DNA of 64,000 nt, taken from NCBI RefSeq assembly GCF_011617465.1, contig NZ_CP050153.1:310001-374000 (forward strand). Direction: 5' to 3'. Every line of letters starts with the position of its first letter. The stretch's first letter is position 1. Of this stretch, positions 35,432 through 45,115 are shown piece by piece. The DNA is from Brevibacterium pigmentatum (lineage in GTDB: Bacteria; Actinomycetota; Actinomycetes; Actinomycetales; Brevibacteriaceae). The translations under genes were made by a program, and so were the position numbers. The notes beneath the pieces were generated by a model. That model saw only the letters and a list, made by a program, of their open reading frames with translations. It searched no databases and was not told the DNA's origin.

Positions 35432-36571
35432 CTATTTCGACAGAGAGCGCGCGATGATCGTGCGCTGGATCTCCGACGAGCCTTCGTAGATGCGGTAGAT
35501 TCGGGCATCTCGAACGTAGCGTTCGAGCGGAAAGTCCCGGGTGAAGCCGTAGCCGCCGTGGATCTGCAGGGCTTCATCGGCGATGTACGCGGCCGCCTCG
35601 GAGGCGGCGAGCTTTGCCGTGGCCGAAGACCGGGTGAAATCGACCCCCGAATCGCGCTGTTCGGCGGCGTCCATCGTCAGCAGCCACGCCGACCGGTACT
35701 TCGTGTACATGTCCGCGAGCTTGAACGCGATGCCCTGCAGGCGGCCCAGCGGTTTCCCGCTGATCTTGCGCTCGCCCGCCCAATCCACGGCGGCGTCGAG
35801 AGCGGCCTTGCCGATTCCCAGGCTCATCGCCGCGACCTCGATGCGACCACGGTCGAGCACGCGCATCGCCGTGGTGAAGCCCTCGCCTGCGTTCCCGAGG
35901 AGGGCATCCTCGGGGACGACCGTGTCGATGACGAATTCGAAGACCGGGCTGCCGCGCAGGCCCATCGTCTTCTCCGGGGGATTGAAATCCAGCCCCGCCG
36001 AGGCCGCCGCGGTGTCGACGATGAATGCGCTGATGCCCTTGTGGGCGGCATCGACGTCGGTCTTCGCATAGACGATGATGAAGTCCGCGAAGCCGGCGTT
36101 GGTGATGAAGCACTTCGTGCCCTTGAGATGCCAACCACCGTCGACCCGTGTGGCCTTCGTCGACATCTCCGCCGGGTTCGAACCGGCACCCGGCTCGGTG
36201 AGCCCGAAAGCGCCGATGACCTCGCCGGCAGCGGCACGTGGCAGCCACGCTTCGCGTTGGGCATCGGTGCCGCCGAGGAGGATCGAGTCGGTGGCGAGGA
36301 ACTGCGCGGTGACGATCGACGCGGTCGATGCACACGCCTCGGTGATGGCGGCGACCATCTGGCTCATCGCCACCGAACCGACGCCGGGCCCGCCGAATTC
36401 CTCGGGCAGGTTGAGCCCCATGACCCCCACCTCGGCGAGGGTCTTCAGGGTTTCGTCGGAGACGCGTTCGTTCGCGTCGGCGGCCGCGGCCTGTGAAACG
36501 AGGACGTCCTTGCTGATCGAGACGACGGCGTCGACGAGTTCCTGTTCATCGGTGGTGATGTCGAAGGCCAT
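35432..36571 (-). CDS. Acyl-CoA dehydrogenase
   Basis: 379 residues from the ATG at 36571 (AAAGGAG upstream). FAD and substrate motifs are FGLTEPGAGSNPAEMSTKA and KGTKCFITNAGFADFIIVYA. The catalytic Glu of the short/medium/branched-chain group is in RIYRIYEGSSEIQ near the end. The N-terminal all-helical, middle beta and C-terminal helical domains are all full length. It forms the 2,3-double bond of acyl-CoA and passes electrons to ETF. It lies downstream of a CoA transferase and a thiolase on the same strand, suggesting use of a short branched or dicarboxylic acid. It is 141 bases from the CoA transferase end, so perhaps one transcript. Confidence 0.92.
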   Translation of the reverse strand: MAFDITTDEQELVDAVVSISKDVLVSQAAAADANERVSDETLKTLAEVGVMGLNLPEEFGGPGVGSVAMSQMVAAITEACASTASIVTAQFLATDSILLGGTDAQREAWLPRAAAGEVIGAFGLTEPGAGSNPAEMSTKATRVDGGWHLKGTKCFITNAGFADFIIVYAKTDVDAAHKGISAFIVDTAAASAGLDFNPPEKTMGLRGSPVFEFVIDTVVPEDALLGNAGEGFTTAMRVLDRGRIEVAAMSLGIGKAALDAAVDWAGERKISGKPLGRLQGIAFKLADMYTKYRSAWLLTMDAAEQRDSGVDFTRSSATAKLAASEAAAYIADEALQIHGGYGFTRDFPLERYVRDARIYRIYEGSSEIQRTIIARSLSK

Positions 36572-36678
36572 AAGAGTGCTCCTTTGCAATGGGGATCGGT
36601 TCGATGGAATTGGACGGGGTCCCGACCAGGAGGATCGGGGAATCCTGACTGAGAGGCCAGGGGATTCGTGCGGAGTGC

Positions 36679-36693
36679 GCCGCCTCGGCGAGG
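36679..36693 (-). repeat. Dispersed element after the CoA-transferase gene
   Basis: Reads CCTCGCCGAGGCGGC on the gene strand, about 20 bases after its stop. Confidence 0.55.
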
Positions 36694-36712
36694 TTGAGGC
36701 CAGCCGGTCAGG

Positions 36713-37855
36713 TCAGCGTGCGTCGGTGGGTGCGGCGAAGTCGGCGTTGTGTTCGCCGAGGCGGGGCGCCGGAAGCGCGGACGCCGGGCGGGTGCCGTCG
36801 ACAAGGAGCGGGTGGCCGAGGAAGGCGTGCCCGGATCGGGGATCGGTGGCAGTGAGATCGCGATCGGAGCCGATGGGGCCGGTGACCGCCTCGGCGAAAT
36901 CGAGGACGGGGGAGTTCGGGATTCCGGCGGCATCGAAGATCTCGCACAGCTCGGTCACGGTGCGCCCGGTGGTGAATTCTTCGATCTCGATGCGCAGCGC
37001 GTCGTCGTTGTCCGACCGATGAGCGTCGGTGGCGAAGCGCGGATCGGTGGCCAGCTCCGGCTTGCCGAGGGTCTGGGCAAGAGTACCGAAGAGCCGGTCG
37101 TTGGCCACGGCGATGACGAGGAGTCCGTCGGCGGCGCGATAGGTGTCGAACGGTGCCGAGACGGGGTGGCGGTTGCCGACCCGGGTGGGGGCGGATCCAG
37201 CGGAGCGGAGGGAGGCGTTCGTCGGCTGCATGGCGAGCATGACGTCGAGCATCGGAATGTCGATATGGGCACCTTCGCCGGTCGTCTGGCGGTGGAAGAG
37301 CGCCGAGGAGATGCCGAAGGCGGCGAAGACTCCGGCGGAGACGTCGGCGATGGATTCGCCGACTCGGGTGGGGGAGCCGTCGGGGAAGCCGGTCGAGGCC
37401 ATGAGGCCGCTCAGGGCCTGGATGACCGTGTCGTAGGCGGGGCGTTTGGCTTGGGTGCCGTGCTGTCCGAAGCCGGAGATCGACGCGTAGACGATATCGG
37501 GTTTGACGGCCTTGAGGTCCTCATAGGACAGGCCGAGCTTCGCGGCGACGCCGGGCCGGAAGTTCTCGACGACGACATCGCAGCTCGCGATGAGATCGAG
37601 CAGTCGAGCGTGGTCTTCCGGGTCCTTGAGATCGGCCTCGATCGAGCGCTTTCCGCGGTTGAGTCCGGTGAAGTAAGTCGACCCGGAATCTGTGAAGGGT
37701 CCGAGATGTCGGGAATCGTCCCCGTGGCCGGGCATCTCGATCTTGATGACCTCGGCGCCCTGATCGGCGAGCATCGCCGTGGCGTAGGGGCCGGCGAGGA
37801 CTCGGGAGAAATCGGCGACCCGAACCCCGGTCAGCAGCTGCTTCGTTGCGTTCAT
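36713..37855 (-). CDS. Class III (CaiB/BaiF) CoA transferase
   Basis: 380 residues from the ATG at 37855, preceded by GAGGATGAGGA; the frame is open far upstream, but that stretch is antisense to the thiolase and crosses a terminator. Family motifs are VRVADFSRVLAGPYATAMLA, ADQGAEVIKIEMPGHGDDSR, VVVENFRPGVAAKLGLSYED and KRPAYDTVIQALSGLMASTG. The catalytic Asp expected around 160-170 is probably in that last segment or in GAHIDIPMLD. It moves CoA between an acyl-CoA and a free acid such as carnitine, formate or a branched-chain acid. Partner acids cannot be told. Confidence 0.9.
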   Translation of the reverse strand: MNATKQLLTGVRVADFSRVLAGPYATAMLADQGAEVIKIEMPGHGDDSRHLGPFTDSGSTYFTGLNRGKRSIEADLKDPEDHARLLDLIASCDVVVENFRPGVAAKLGLSYEDLKAVKPDIVYASISGFGQHGTQAKRPAYDTVIQALSGLMASTGFPDGSPTRVGESIADVSAGVFAAFGISSALFHRQTTGEGAHIDIPMLDVMLAMQPTNASLRSAGSAPTRVGNRHPVSAPFDTYRAADGLLVIAVANDRLFGTLAQTLGKPELATDPRFATDAHRSDNDDALRIEIEEFTTGRTVTELCEIFDAAGIPNSPVLDFAEAVTGPIGSDRDLTATDPRSGHAFLGHPLLVDGTRPASALPAPRLGEHNADFAAPTDAR

Positions 37856-37976
37856 GTTCCTCATCCTCGGCGCTGACCTGGGCGAAGACAACGGGGTCTC
37901 CGCGGATTTCGTCCGAGGTGTCGGACTGGATCGAGCGCTGACGGGCGGTCCGTCCCTGGGGTGGCCTGAGTCGGCG

Positions 37977-38013
37977 TGAAGGGCCGCCCGCGACAGACGC
38001 GGACGGCCCTTCA
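37977..38013. terminator. Terminator after the thiolase gene
   Basis: TGAAGGGCCGCCCGCG (37977-37992) and CGCGGACGGCCCTTCA (37998-38013) pair at 15 of 16 positions around ACAGA. It lies 60 bases downstream of the thiolase stop. Confidence 0.75.
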
Positions 38014-38073
38014 CTCGGCCTGCGGTGAGCTGCTGGCTCCTCGAGTCGATCAGCCTCAGGCGAGGCCGTCCTG

Positions 38074-39297
38074 TCAGGCTACGCGTTCGAAGACCGCAGC
38101 CATGCCCTGGCCGCCGCCGATGCACATGGTCTCGACTCCGTAGCGGGAACCGCGGCGATCCATCTCCCGCAGCAAGGTGGCGAGGATGCGCCCACCGGTC
38201 GCGCCGACCGGGTGGCCCAGTGAGATGCCCGAGCCGTTGACGTTGAGACGCTCGGCGAAGTCGGATTCGGACAGTTTCCATTCGGTCGTGCAGGCGAGCA
38301 CCTGCGCCGCGAATGCCTCGTTGAGTTCGATGAGGTCGATATCGCCGAGTTCGAGACCCGCGCGTTGCAGTGCCTTCGCGGTCGCGGGGACCGGACCGAT
38401 GCCCATCGTCTTCGGCGGCACTCCGGCCACCGCCCAGCTGCGCATGCGGGCGAAGACCCGCAGACCCAGCTCGGCGGCCTTGGCGGCGGTGGTGACGATG
38501 CACAGGGCGGCACCATCGTTCTGACCCGAGGCATTGCCGGCGGTCACCGTGGCCTCATCGTCGGACTTCCCGAGCATCGGCTTGAGCTTCGCGAGCTTCT
38601 CGACCGTCGACCCGGGACGGATGTGCTCATCGGTCGTGATGACCTGTTCGGGGGTCTTCCGGGTGGCCGGCAGTGTGATCGGCACGATCTCGTCGGCGAA
38701 CTTCCCTTCCTCAGTCGCCGAGGCGGCACGACGGTGCGATTCCACGGCGTAGGCGTCCTGGTCCTCCCGCGAGATCTTGTACTCACGGCGCAGGTTCTCC
38801 GCGGTTTCGATCATTCCGCCCGGCACCGGGTAGTCATTGCCGCCGGCGGTGAGGCGGCCGCGGACGAGGCCGTCTTTGAGCTCGACGTTGCCGCCCCTGA
38901 TGCCCCAGCGGATCTCCTCATTGAAGAACGGTGCGCGGCTCATCGACTCGACGCCGCCGGCGACGACGAGGTCCGCATAGCCGGCCGAGATCATCGCGTG
39001 GGCGTCAGCGATCGCCTGCAGGCCGGAGCCGCAGCGGCGGTCGACCTGACGGCCCGGAACGGTGATCGGCAGTCCCGCGTTGAGGGCGACGACGCGGCCG
39101 ATCGCCGGGGTCTCCATGTGCGGATAGCAGTTGCCGAGGACGACATCCTCAATGGCTTCACCCGGCAGGTTGGTCTTCTCCAGCAGAGCTTTCAGGACCT
39201 GACGGCCGAGCTCCTCGTGCGGAACGTCCTTGAACTGTCCGCCGAATCCGCCCACGGGGGAGCGGAGAGGTTCACAGATGACGATGTCTTCGGACAC
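38074..39297 (-). CDS. Acetyl-CoA acetyltransferase (thiolase)
   Basis: 407 residues from a GTG at 39297 with AGGGAG 6 bases upstream. The acyl-accepting Cys is C89 in DRRCGSGLQAIADAHAM. The other catalytic motifs are NEAFAAQ, GSGISLGHPVGATGGR with the His, and ETMCIGGGQGMA with the second Cys near the end. It has the length of a degradative or biosynthetic thiolase and lacks a targeting signal. It cleaves 3-ketoacyl-CoA or condenses two acetyl-CoA. A terminator separates it from the CoA transferase, so it is a separate transcript, possibly controlled by the adjacent LysR gene. Confidence 0.93.
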   Translation of the reverse strand: MSEDIVICEPLRSPVGGFGGQFKDVPHEELGRQVLKALLEKTNLPGEAIEDVVLGNCYPHMETPAIGRVVALNAGLPITVPGRQVDRRCGSGLQAIADAHAMISAGYADLVVAGGVESMSRAPFFNEEIRWGIRGGNVELKDGLVRGRLTAGGNDYPVPGGMIETAENLRREYKISREDQDAYAVESHRRAASATEEGKFADEIVPITLPATRKTPEQVITTDEHIRPGSTVEKLAKLKPMLGKSDDEATVTAGNASGQNDGAALCIVTTAAKAAELGLRVFARMRSWAVAGVPPKTMGIGPVPATAKALQRAGLELGDIDLIELNEAFAAQVLACTTEWKLSESDFAERLNVNGSGISLGHPVGATGGRILATLLREMDRRGSRYGVETMCIGGGQGMAAVFERVA

Positions 39298-39379
39298 AGG
39301 GTCTCCCTCTGGTTGCGGTCGCACCGTCCCGCTTGTGGGGCCGGAACGTCGACACGATCGGCATCACTGCCGAATTTGG

Positions 39380-39389
39380 TATTAATACT
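39380..39389. promoter_or_regulatory. GTATTAATAC palindrome upstream of the thiolase gene
   Basis: A perfect 10-bp palindrome in an AT-rich stretch about 85 bases before the thiolase start. It could be part of the promoter or an operator. Confidence 0.25.
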
Positions 39390-39483
39390 TTCCCATTTAT
39401 GAACATATCCGAATGGATTGCGCCTGACAAGGGTGCGTCTCAATGAATGGGCCTCATCGTGACGGCGCGGCACTGGTGGGTGG

Positions 39484-39498
39484 GTCGCCTCGGTGACG
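39484..39498 (-). repeat. Dispersed element copy downstream of LysR
   Basis: Reads CGTCACCGAGGCGAC on the LysR strand, a degenerate copy about 70 bases after the stop. Confidence 0.35.
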
Positions 39499-39566
39499 GT
39501 ATGCGGGGTCGCTGGATTCGATTCGCAAGATTCGCCAGCCTGGCGGGCTTGCGGCAGCCAGGCCGC

Positions 39567-40460
39567 TCAGCGGACGGTCGGCAGTACCGCCTCGGCGACA
39601 TCGAGCACCGTGTTCAGGGCTGCGTCCTGCTGATCGAGTCGGTAGGCGAGGTGGAGCTGGGTGGCTTCGTTCGGGAGATCGAGCGGCACGGCGGTGATCC
39701 GCGAGTCGTAGCCGGCGGCGACGGAGTCGAACGTGATCGTCACACCCATTCCGGCGGCCACGAGCGCAGAGATCGACTGCGAATCGGGGGCCTCCTGGAC
39801 CGTGCGCGGGCTGAACCCGGCATCGAGGCATAGGCGCATGGCGGTCTCGCGCAGGTTCGAATTCGGTCGTGCGGGCAGGAGGACAAAGGGTTCGTCGGCG
39901 AGTTCCTCGACGCCGATCTTCTTCCGACCCGCCAGGCGGTGAGAGCTCGGCATGGCGACGCATGGACGCTCGATCGCCACGGGGCGGCCGGCGATGAGCG
40001 GGGGCCGACGGCGCCAGCGGACCAGCGCGAGGTCGAGGGTGCCGTCCATGATCCGCTCGAGGCCTTCGTCGGCGTAGACCGTCGACTCGAGGTGGAAGGT
40101 GATGCCCGGATTGCGTTCGTGTGAGGCCGCCACGAGGGTGGCGGCCAGGTCGCGGGAGGACGGGTGCGAGTAGCCGAAGCGGACGCGGCCGACCTCACCG
40201 CTGGAGGAGCGGTGGACGGATTCGACGGCGGCCTGCTGGGTGGCGAGCATGTGTTTGGCCGGTTCGAGCAGAGCCTCACCGGCGGGGGAAAGGCTGACTG
40301 AGCGCGTCGTGCGTTGGAACAGTGAGGCGCCGAGTTCGGTCTCCAGGGAGCGGATGGTGCGGCTCAGCGGGGGCTGGGCCATGCCGAGGCGTTCGGCGGC
40401 GCGGCCGAAGTGGAGTTCCTCGGCGACGGCGACGAAGGCGCGGATCTGCTGCAGCTCCAT
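39567..40460 (-). CDS. LysR-family transcriptional regulator
   Basis: 297 residues. The HTH is MELQQIRAFVAVAEELHFGR then AAERLGMAQPPLSRTIRSLE, where the PPLS turn is typical of the BenM/CatM/CbbR branch. The effector domain starts near 90 (GRVRFGYSHPSSRDLAATLV) and ends with YRLDQQDAALNTVLDVAEAV. It is divergent from hutU, with 300 bases between, and upstream of the thiolase on the same strand. It might control either. Because hutU already carries a HutR-type site, the acyl-CoA genes are the better guess. Confidence 0.92.
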   Translation of the reverse strand: MELQQIRAFVAVAEELHFGRAAERLGMAQPPLSRTIRSLETELGASLFQRTTRSVSLSPAGEALLEPAKHMLATQQAAVESVHRSSSGEVGRVRFGYSHPSSRDLAATLVAASHERNPGITFHLESTVYADEGLERIMDGTLDLALVRWRRRPPLIAGRPVAIERPCVAMPSSHRLAGRKKIGVEELADEPFVLLPARPNSNLRETAMRLCLDAGFSPRTVQEAPDSQSISALVAAGMGVTITFDSVAAGYDSRITAVPLDLPNEATQLHLAYRLDQQDAALNTVLDVAEAVLPTVR

Positions 40461-40761
40461 GGACGATCTCCCTCGTCAGACGTTCAGGCGGTCGGGCATG
40501 CGGGTGGCCATCATTATTGCACGTTGGGTAATCAATGACTGAGCTGTTTTATAGCGGTCGGCAATGGGGTGTGCGGCGCATACTCGAGCACGTCCGAAAT
40601 GTCGGACGGAACTTGATGCGGGCCACTTCCGCATTCTGCTCCAGCCGACAGAATGGAATGTGTAGTCAGAGCCGACAGCGCAGGGGAGCCCACACCTCGG
40701 CGCGACGGCGAAGCGGCAGCCAAGCATCCGCCTCGTCGGACACAGCGACAAGGAGAATCCC
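40461..40761. promoter_or_regulatory. Divergent control region between LysR and hutU
   Basis: About 300 bases. It holds the HutR-type palindrome (40591-40608) and a second perfect dyad, CATTCTG (40632-40638) with CAGAATG (40649-40655), between that site and hutU. The LysR-proximal part is AT-rich (TCATTATTGCACG). Confidence 0.55.
40591..40608. promoter_or_regulatory. HutR-type operator before hutU
   Basis: CGTCCGAAATGTCGGACG, a 7-bp perfect dyad with a 4-base centre, about 150 bases before the hutU ATG. It matches the sites before hutI and the NCS1 permease except at one central base. Confidence 0.65.
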
Positions 40762-42483
<1,722 letters not shown>

Positions 42484-42530
42484 GCAGTTGGAGTCGCCGC
42501 GTCGAGCGGCCGGCTGCTGAATAGCTCGAG

Positions 42531-42575
42531 AAAAGTCGGGCAGCACAGTTTTGAAACAGTGCTGCTCGACTTTTT
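42531..42575 (+). terminator. Rho-independent terminator after hutU
   Basis: A 21-bp stem (42531-42551 with 42554-42574, 19 pairs matching) ends in five T. The arms contain AAAAGTCGGGCAGCAC and GTGCTGCTCGACTTTT, 48 bases after the stop. Confidence 0.9.
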
Positions 42576-42625
42576 GTGTGCCGCGGGGAATTGTCGACCG
42601 CGAGTAATCGGCTGCGCCGCGAACC

Positions 42626-43516
42626 CTACTCGTCGAGGAAGAGGTCGAGCTCGAGGTCGTTGGGCCCGTGACCGACGGAGCCGGGCTTCGACGCATCATG
42701 GGCGTAAGCCGAGAGGTCCGTGACACCTTGAGCCGCCAACACCTCGTCGTCGATGAAGAAATTGCCGGTGACCTCGCGGGGGCCGCTGGTAAGGATCACC
42801 CATGCCGCCTCGGCCATGATCTCGGGCTTGCGGCTGCGCGCCATGAGCTGTTCGCCGCCGAGGAGGTTGTTCACAGCGGCCGTTGCGATCGTCGTCCGTG
42901 GCCACAGGCTGTTCGCCGCGACTCCGGCCTCGCGCTGCTCCTCGGCCAGCCCGAGCGTGACCAGCGACATCCCGTACTTCGCCATCGTGTAACCCAGGTG
43001 TCTGCCCGCCCATGCCGGATTGAGGTTGAGCGGCGGGGAGAGCGTGAGCACATGCGCGGCGTCCGAGTCTCGGAGGTGCGGCAGGGCCGTTTTGGCCAGA
43101 AGGTAGGAGCCACGTGCGTTGATCGAGTTCATGAGGTCGAACTTCTTCATCGGCAGGTCCTCGACTGGGGAGAGGTCGATGGCGCTGGCATTGTTGACGA
43201 CGATGTCGATCCCCCCGAAGGCCTCAACGGTCTTCGCGACCGCCTCGGCGACGGATTCGTCGCTGCGGACGTCACCGATGATCGGCAGGGCCTTGCCGCC
43301 GGCCGCCTCGATCTGCTCGGCCGCAGTGTAGACCGTGCCCTCGAGCTTCGGATGGGGTTCCGCGGTCTTCGCCAGCAGCGCGATATTCGCCCCGTCCTGG
43401 GCTGCGCGCAGAGCGATCGCCAGTCCGATTCCACGGCTGCCGCCGCTCATGATGATCGTCCGTCCGGCCAGCGATCGGGTGGAATATCCCTCGCCGAGGT
43501 GGCTGTCAGTGGTCAT
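42626..43516 (-). CDS. Short-chain dehydrogenase/reductase (HSDL2-like)
   Basis: 296 residues. The Rossmann motif is IIMSGGSRGIGLAIALRAAQ near 20-40, VVNNASAIDL follows, and the catalytic region has LTLSPPLNLNPAWAGRHLGY with TMAKYGMSLV, giving the Y-x-x-x-K pair. The form LSPP...YTMAKYGMS is typical of the HSDL2/SDR subgroup, which has lost part of the classical Ser loop. NAD(P)-dependent oxidoreductase, substrate unknown. It lies on the opposite strand inside the hut region and probably shares no function with it. Confidence 0.88.
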   Translation of the reverse strand: MTTDSHLGEGYSTRSLAGRTIIMSGGSRGIGLAIALRAAQDGANIALLAKTAEPHPKLEGTVYTAAEQIEAAGGKALPIIGDVRSDESVAEAVAKTVEAFGGIDIVVNNASAIDLSPVEDLPMKKFDLMNSINARGSYLLAKTALPHLRDSDAAHVLTLSPPLNLNPAWAGRHLGYTMAKYGMSLVTLGLAEEQREAGVAANSLWPRTTIATAAVNNLLGGEQLMARSRKPEIMAEAAWVILTSGPREVTGNFFIDDEVLAAQGVTDLSAYAHDASKPGSVGHGPNDLELDLFLDE

Positions 43517-43707
43517 CGTTCGTCTCCTTCATCCGTAGTCCGATGATCGTATCCGTGTGTTCGGTGGTCGGGTCCGTGTTCCGCGATCCGTTGATCGGGA
43601 TGGATATGAGCCAGGCTAGCCTTCGGGTCACGACTTTGCCCAGGTGTCAGGTGCTTCCGGTGCCCGACAGCGAGGGTGACCGTTCCGACAGGACCGCATG
43701 AATCTTT

Positions 43708-43723
43708 GTCCGAAATATCGGAC
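43708..43723. promoter_or_regulatory. HutR-type operator before hutI
   Basis: GTCCGAAATATCGGAC, a 6-bp dyad with AATA centre, 85 bases before the hutI ATG. A second dyad, CAGTCC-N6-GGACTG (43760-43777), lies between it and the gene. The SDR gene is divergent from this region. Confidence 0.65.
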
Positions 43724-43808
43724 GAATATCTTTCTGGGCCGTTCACTGCCGTTCGCCGACAGTCCATACTGGGACTGAACCACACTCGATCGGAAAGGGC
43801 CGACCGTC

Positions 43809-45080
43809 ATGCAGCTATTCACCGGGATCAGCGAACTCGTCGTCAATGATCTCGACCGTCTCGGCGAACTCGACGTGATCGCTGACGCCGCTCTGCTCGT
43901 CGACGCCGGTCGGGTGATCTGGTCGGGACCGTCCGCACAGGCGGACACCGCGCTCGCTGCACACGAGGACCAGACCGGCACCGCCGGCCTCAACGACGAT
44001 GACATCGCCAACGGGGAAGTCACCTCGGCGAATGACCTCGGCGGACTCGAGACGATCGACCTCGATGGGAAGGCCGTCATCCCGGGCTTCGTCGACAGCC
44101 ACAACCACCTCATCTTCGCCGGCGACCGGTCCGAGGAATTCGCGGCCCGGATGGCCGGGCAGAAGTACTCGGCCGGGGGCATCGCCACTACCGTGGCCGC
44201 CACCCGCGCAGCGACGGAATCCGAACTCGAGGCGAACCTCGTCCACCTGCTCGATCAGGCCAAGCGGCAGGGAACGACGACGTTCGAGATCAAGTCCGGC
44301 TATGGGCTGACCGTGCCCGACGAGATCCAGGCCCTCGACATCATCAACCGGCACGCCGAGGAATCGACGCTCATCGCCGCCCACGTCGTCCCACCGGAGT
44401 TCAAGGACGAACCGGAACGCTACGTCGACCTCGTCATCGACGAGATCATCCCAGCCGCCGAAGGCAAAGCGAAGTGGATCGACGTGTTCTGCGAAACCGG
44501 TGCCTTCACCGAGGATCAGACCCGGCGGATCATCGAAGCCGGCAAGGCCGTCGGAATGAAACCGCGGCTGCACGCCAACCAGCTCACCGGGGGAGGGGCG
44601 CTCAAGCTCGGCGCGGAACTCGGCTGCGTGTCCGTCGACCATGCGACCTTCGCCTCCGATGAGGACCTCGCCGTCCTCGCTGAGGCGGGCACCGTCGTCA
44701 CCCTGCTGCCGAGCATCGAATTCTCCACCCGCCAGCCCTACCCCGACGCCCGCCGCTACGTCGACGCGGGAGTATCGCTGGCGATCGCCAGCGACTGCAA
44801 TCCCGGGTCAGGGTTCTCCAACAGCATGCCGTTCGTCATCGCCATCGGCGTCCGGGACATGCACTTCACCGTCGAACAGGCGGTGTGGGCAGCGACAGCC
44901 GGCGGAGCCAACGCTCTGCAGCGCACCGATGTCGGCCACCTCGGAGCGGGAGCCCGCGCCGACCTGGCCGTCCTCGACGCACCCAGCTACCGCCACCTGG
45001 CCTACCGGCCGGGTGTCCAGCTGGTCGAGAGGGTCTACTCCGGCGGTGAGCTCATCGTCGACAACCGATCCCGCGACTGA
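43809..45080 (+). CDS. hutI: Imidazolonepropionase
   Basis: 423 residues; GGAAAGGG lies 9 bases before the ATG. It is an amidohydrolase-superfamily barrel: the metal ligands HNH are in VDSHNHLIFAGDRSEEF near 98, KSGYGLTVPDEIQALDIINR is the substrate loop, CETGAFTEDQ and LHANQLTGGGALKLGAELG follow, and the last Asp is in IASDCNPGSGFSNSMP. It opens 4-imidazolone-5-propionate to N-formimino-L-glutamate with one Zn or Fe. It begins the operon hutI-hutH-amidase-hutF-hutR. An acidic insert near 60-75 (GLNDDDIANGEVTSANDL) is not usual in the family. Confidence 0.96.
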   Translation: MQLFTGISELVVNDLDRLGELDVIADAALLVDAGRVIWSGPSAQADTALAAHEDQTGTAGLNDDDIANGEVTSANDLGGLETIDLDGKAVIPGFVDSHNHLIFAGDRSEEFAARMAGQKYSAGGIATTVAATRAATESELEANLVHLLDQAKRQGTTTFEIKSGYGLTVPDEIQALDIINRHAEESTLIAAHVVPPEFKDEPERYVDLVIDEIIPAAEGKAKWIDVFCETGAFTEDQTRRIIEAGKAVGMKPRLHANQLTGGGALKLGAELGCVSVDHATFASDEDLAVLAEAGTVVTLLPSIEFSTRQPYPDARRYVDAGVSLAIASDCNPGSGFSNSMPFVIAIGVRDMHFTVEQAVWAATAGGANALQRTDVGHLGAGARADLAVLDAPSYRHLAYRPGVQLVERVYSGGELIVDNRSRD

Positions 45081-45115
45081 ACTTCATCCACGACGAACAC
45101 AAGGAAAGGCTCTTC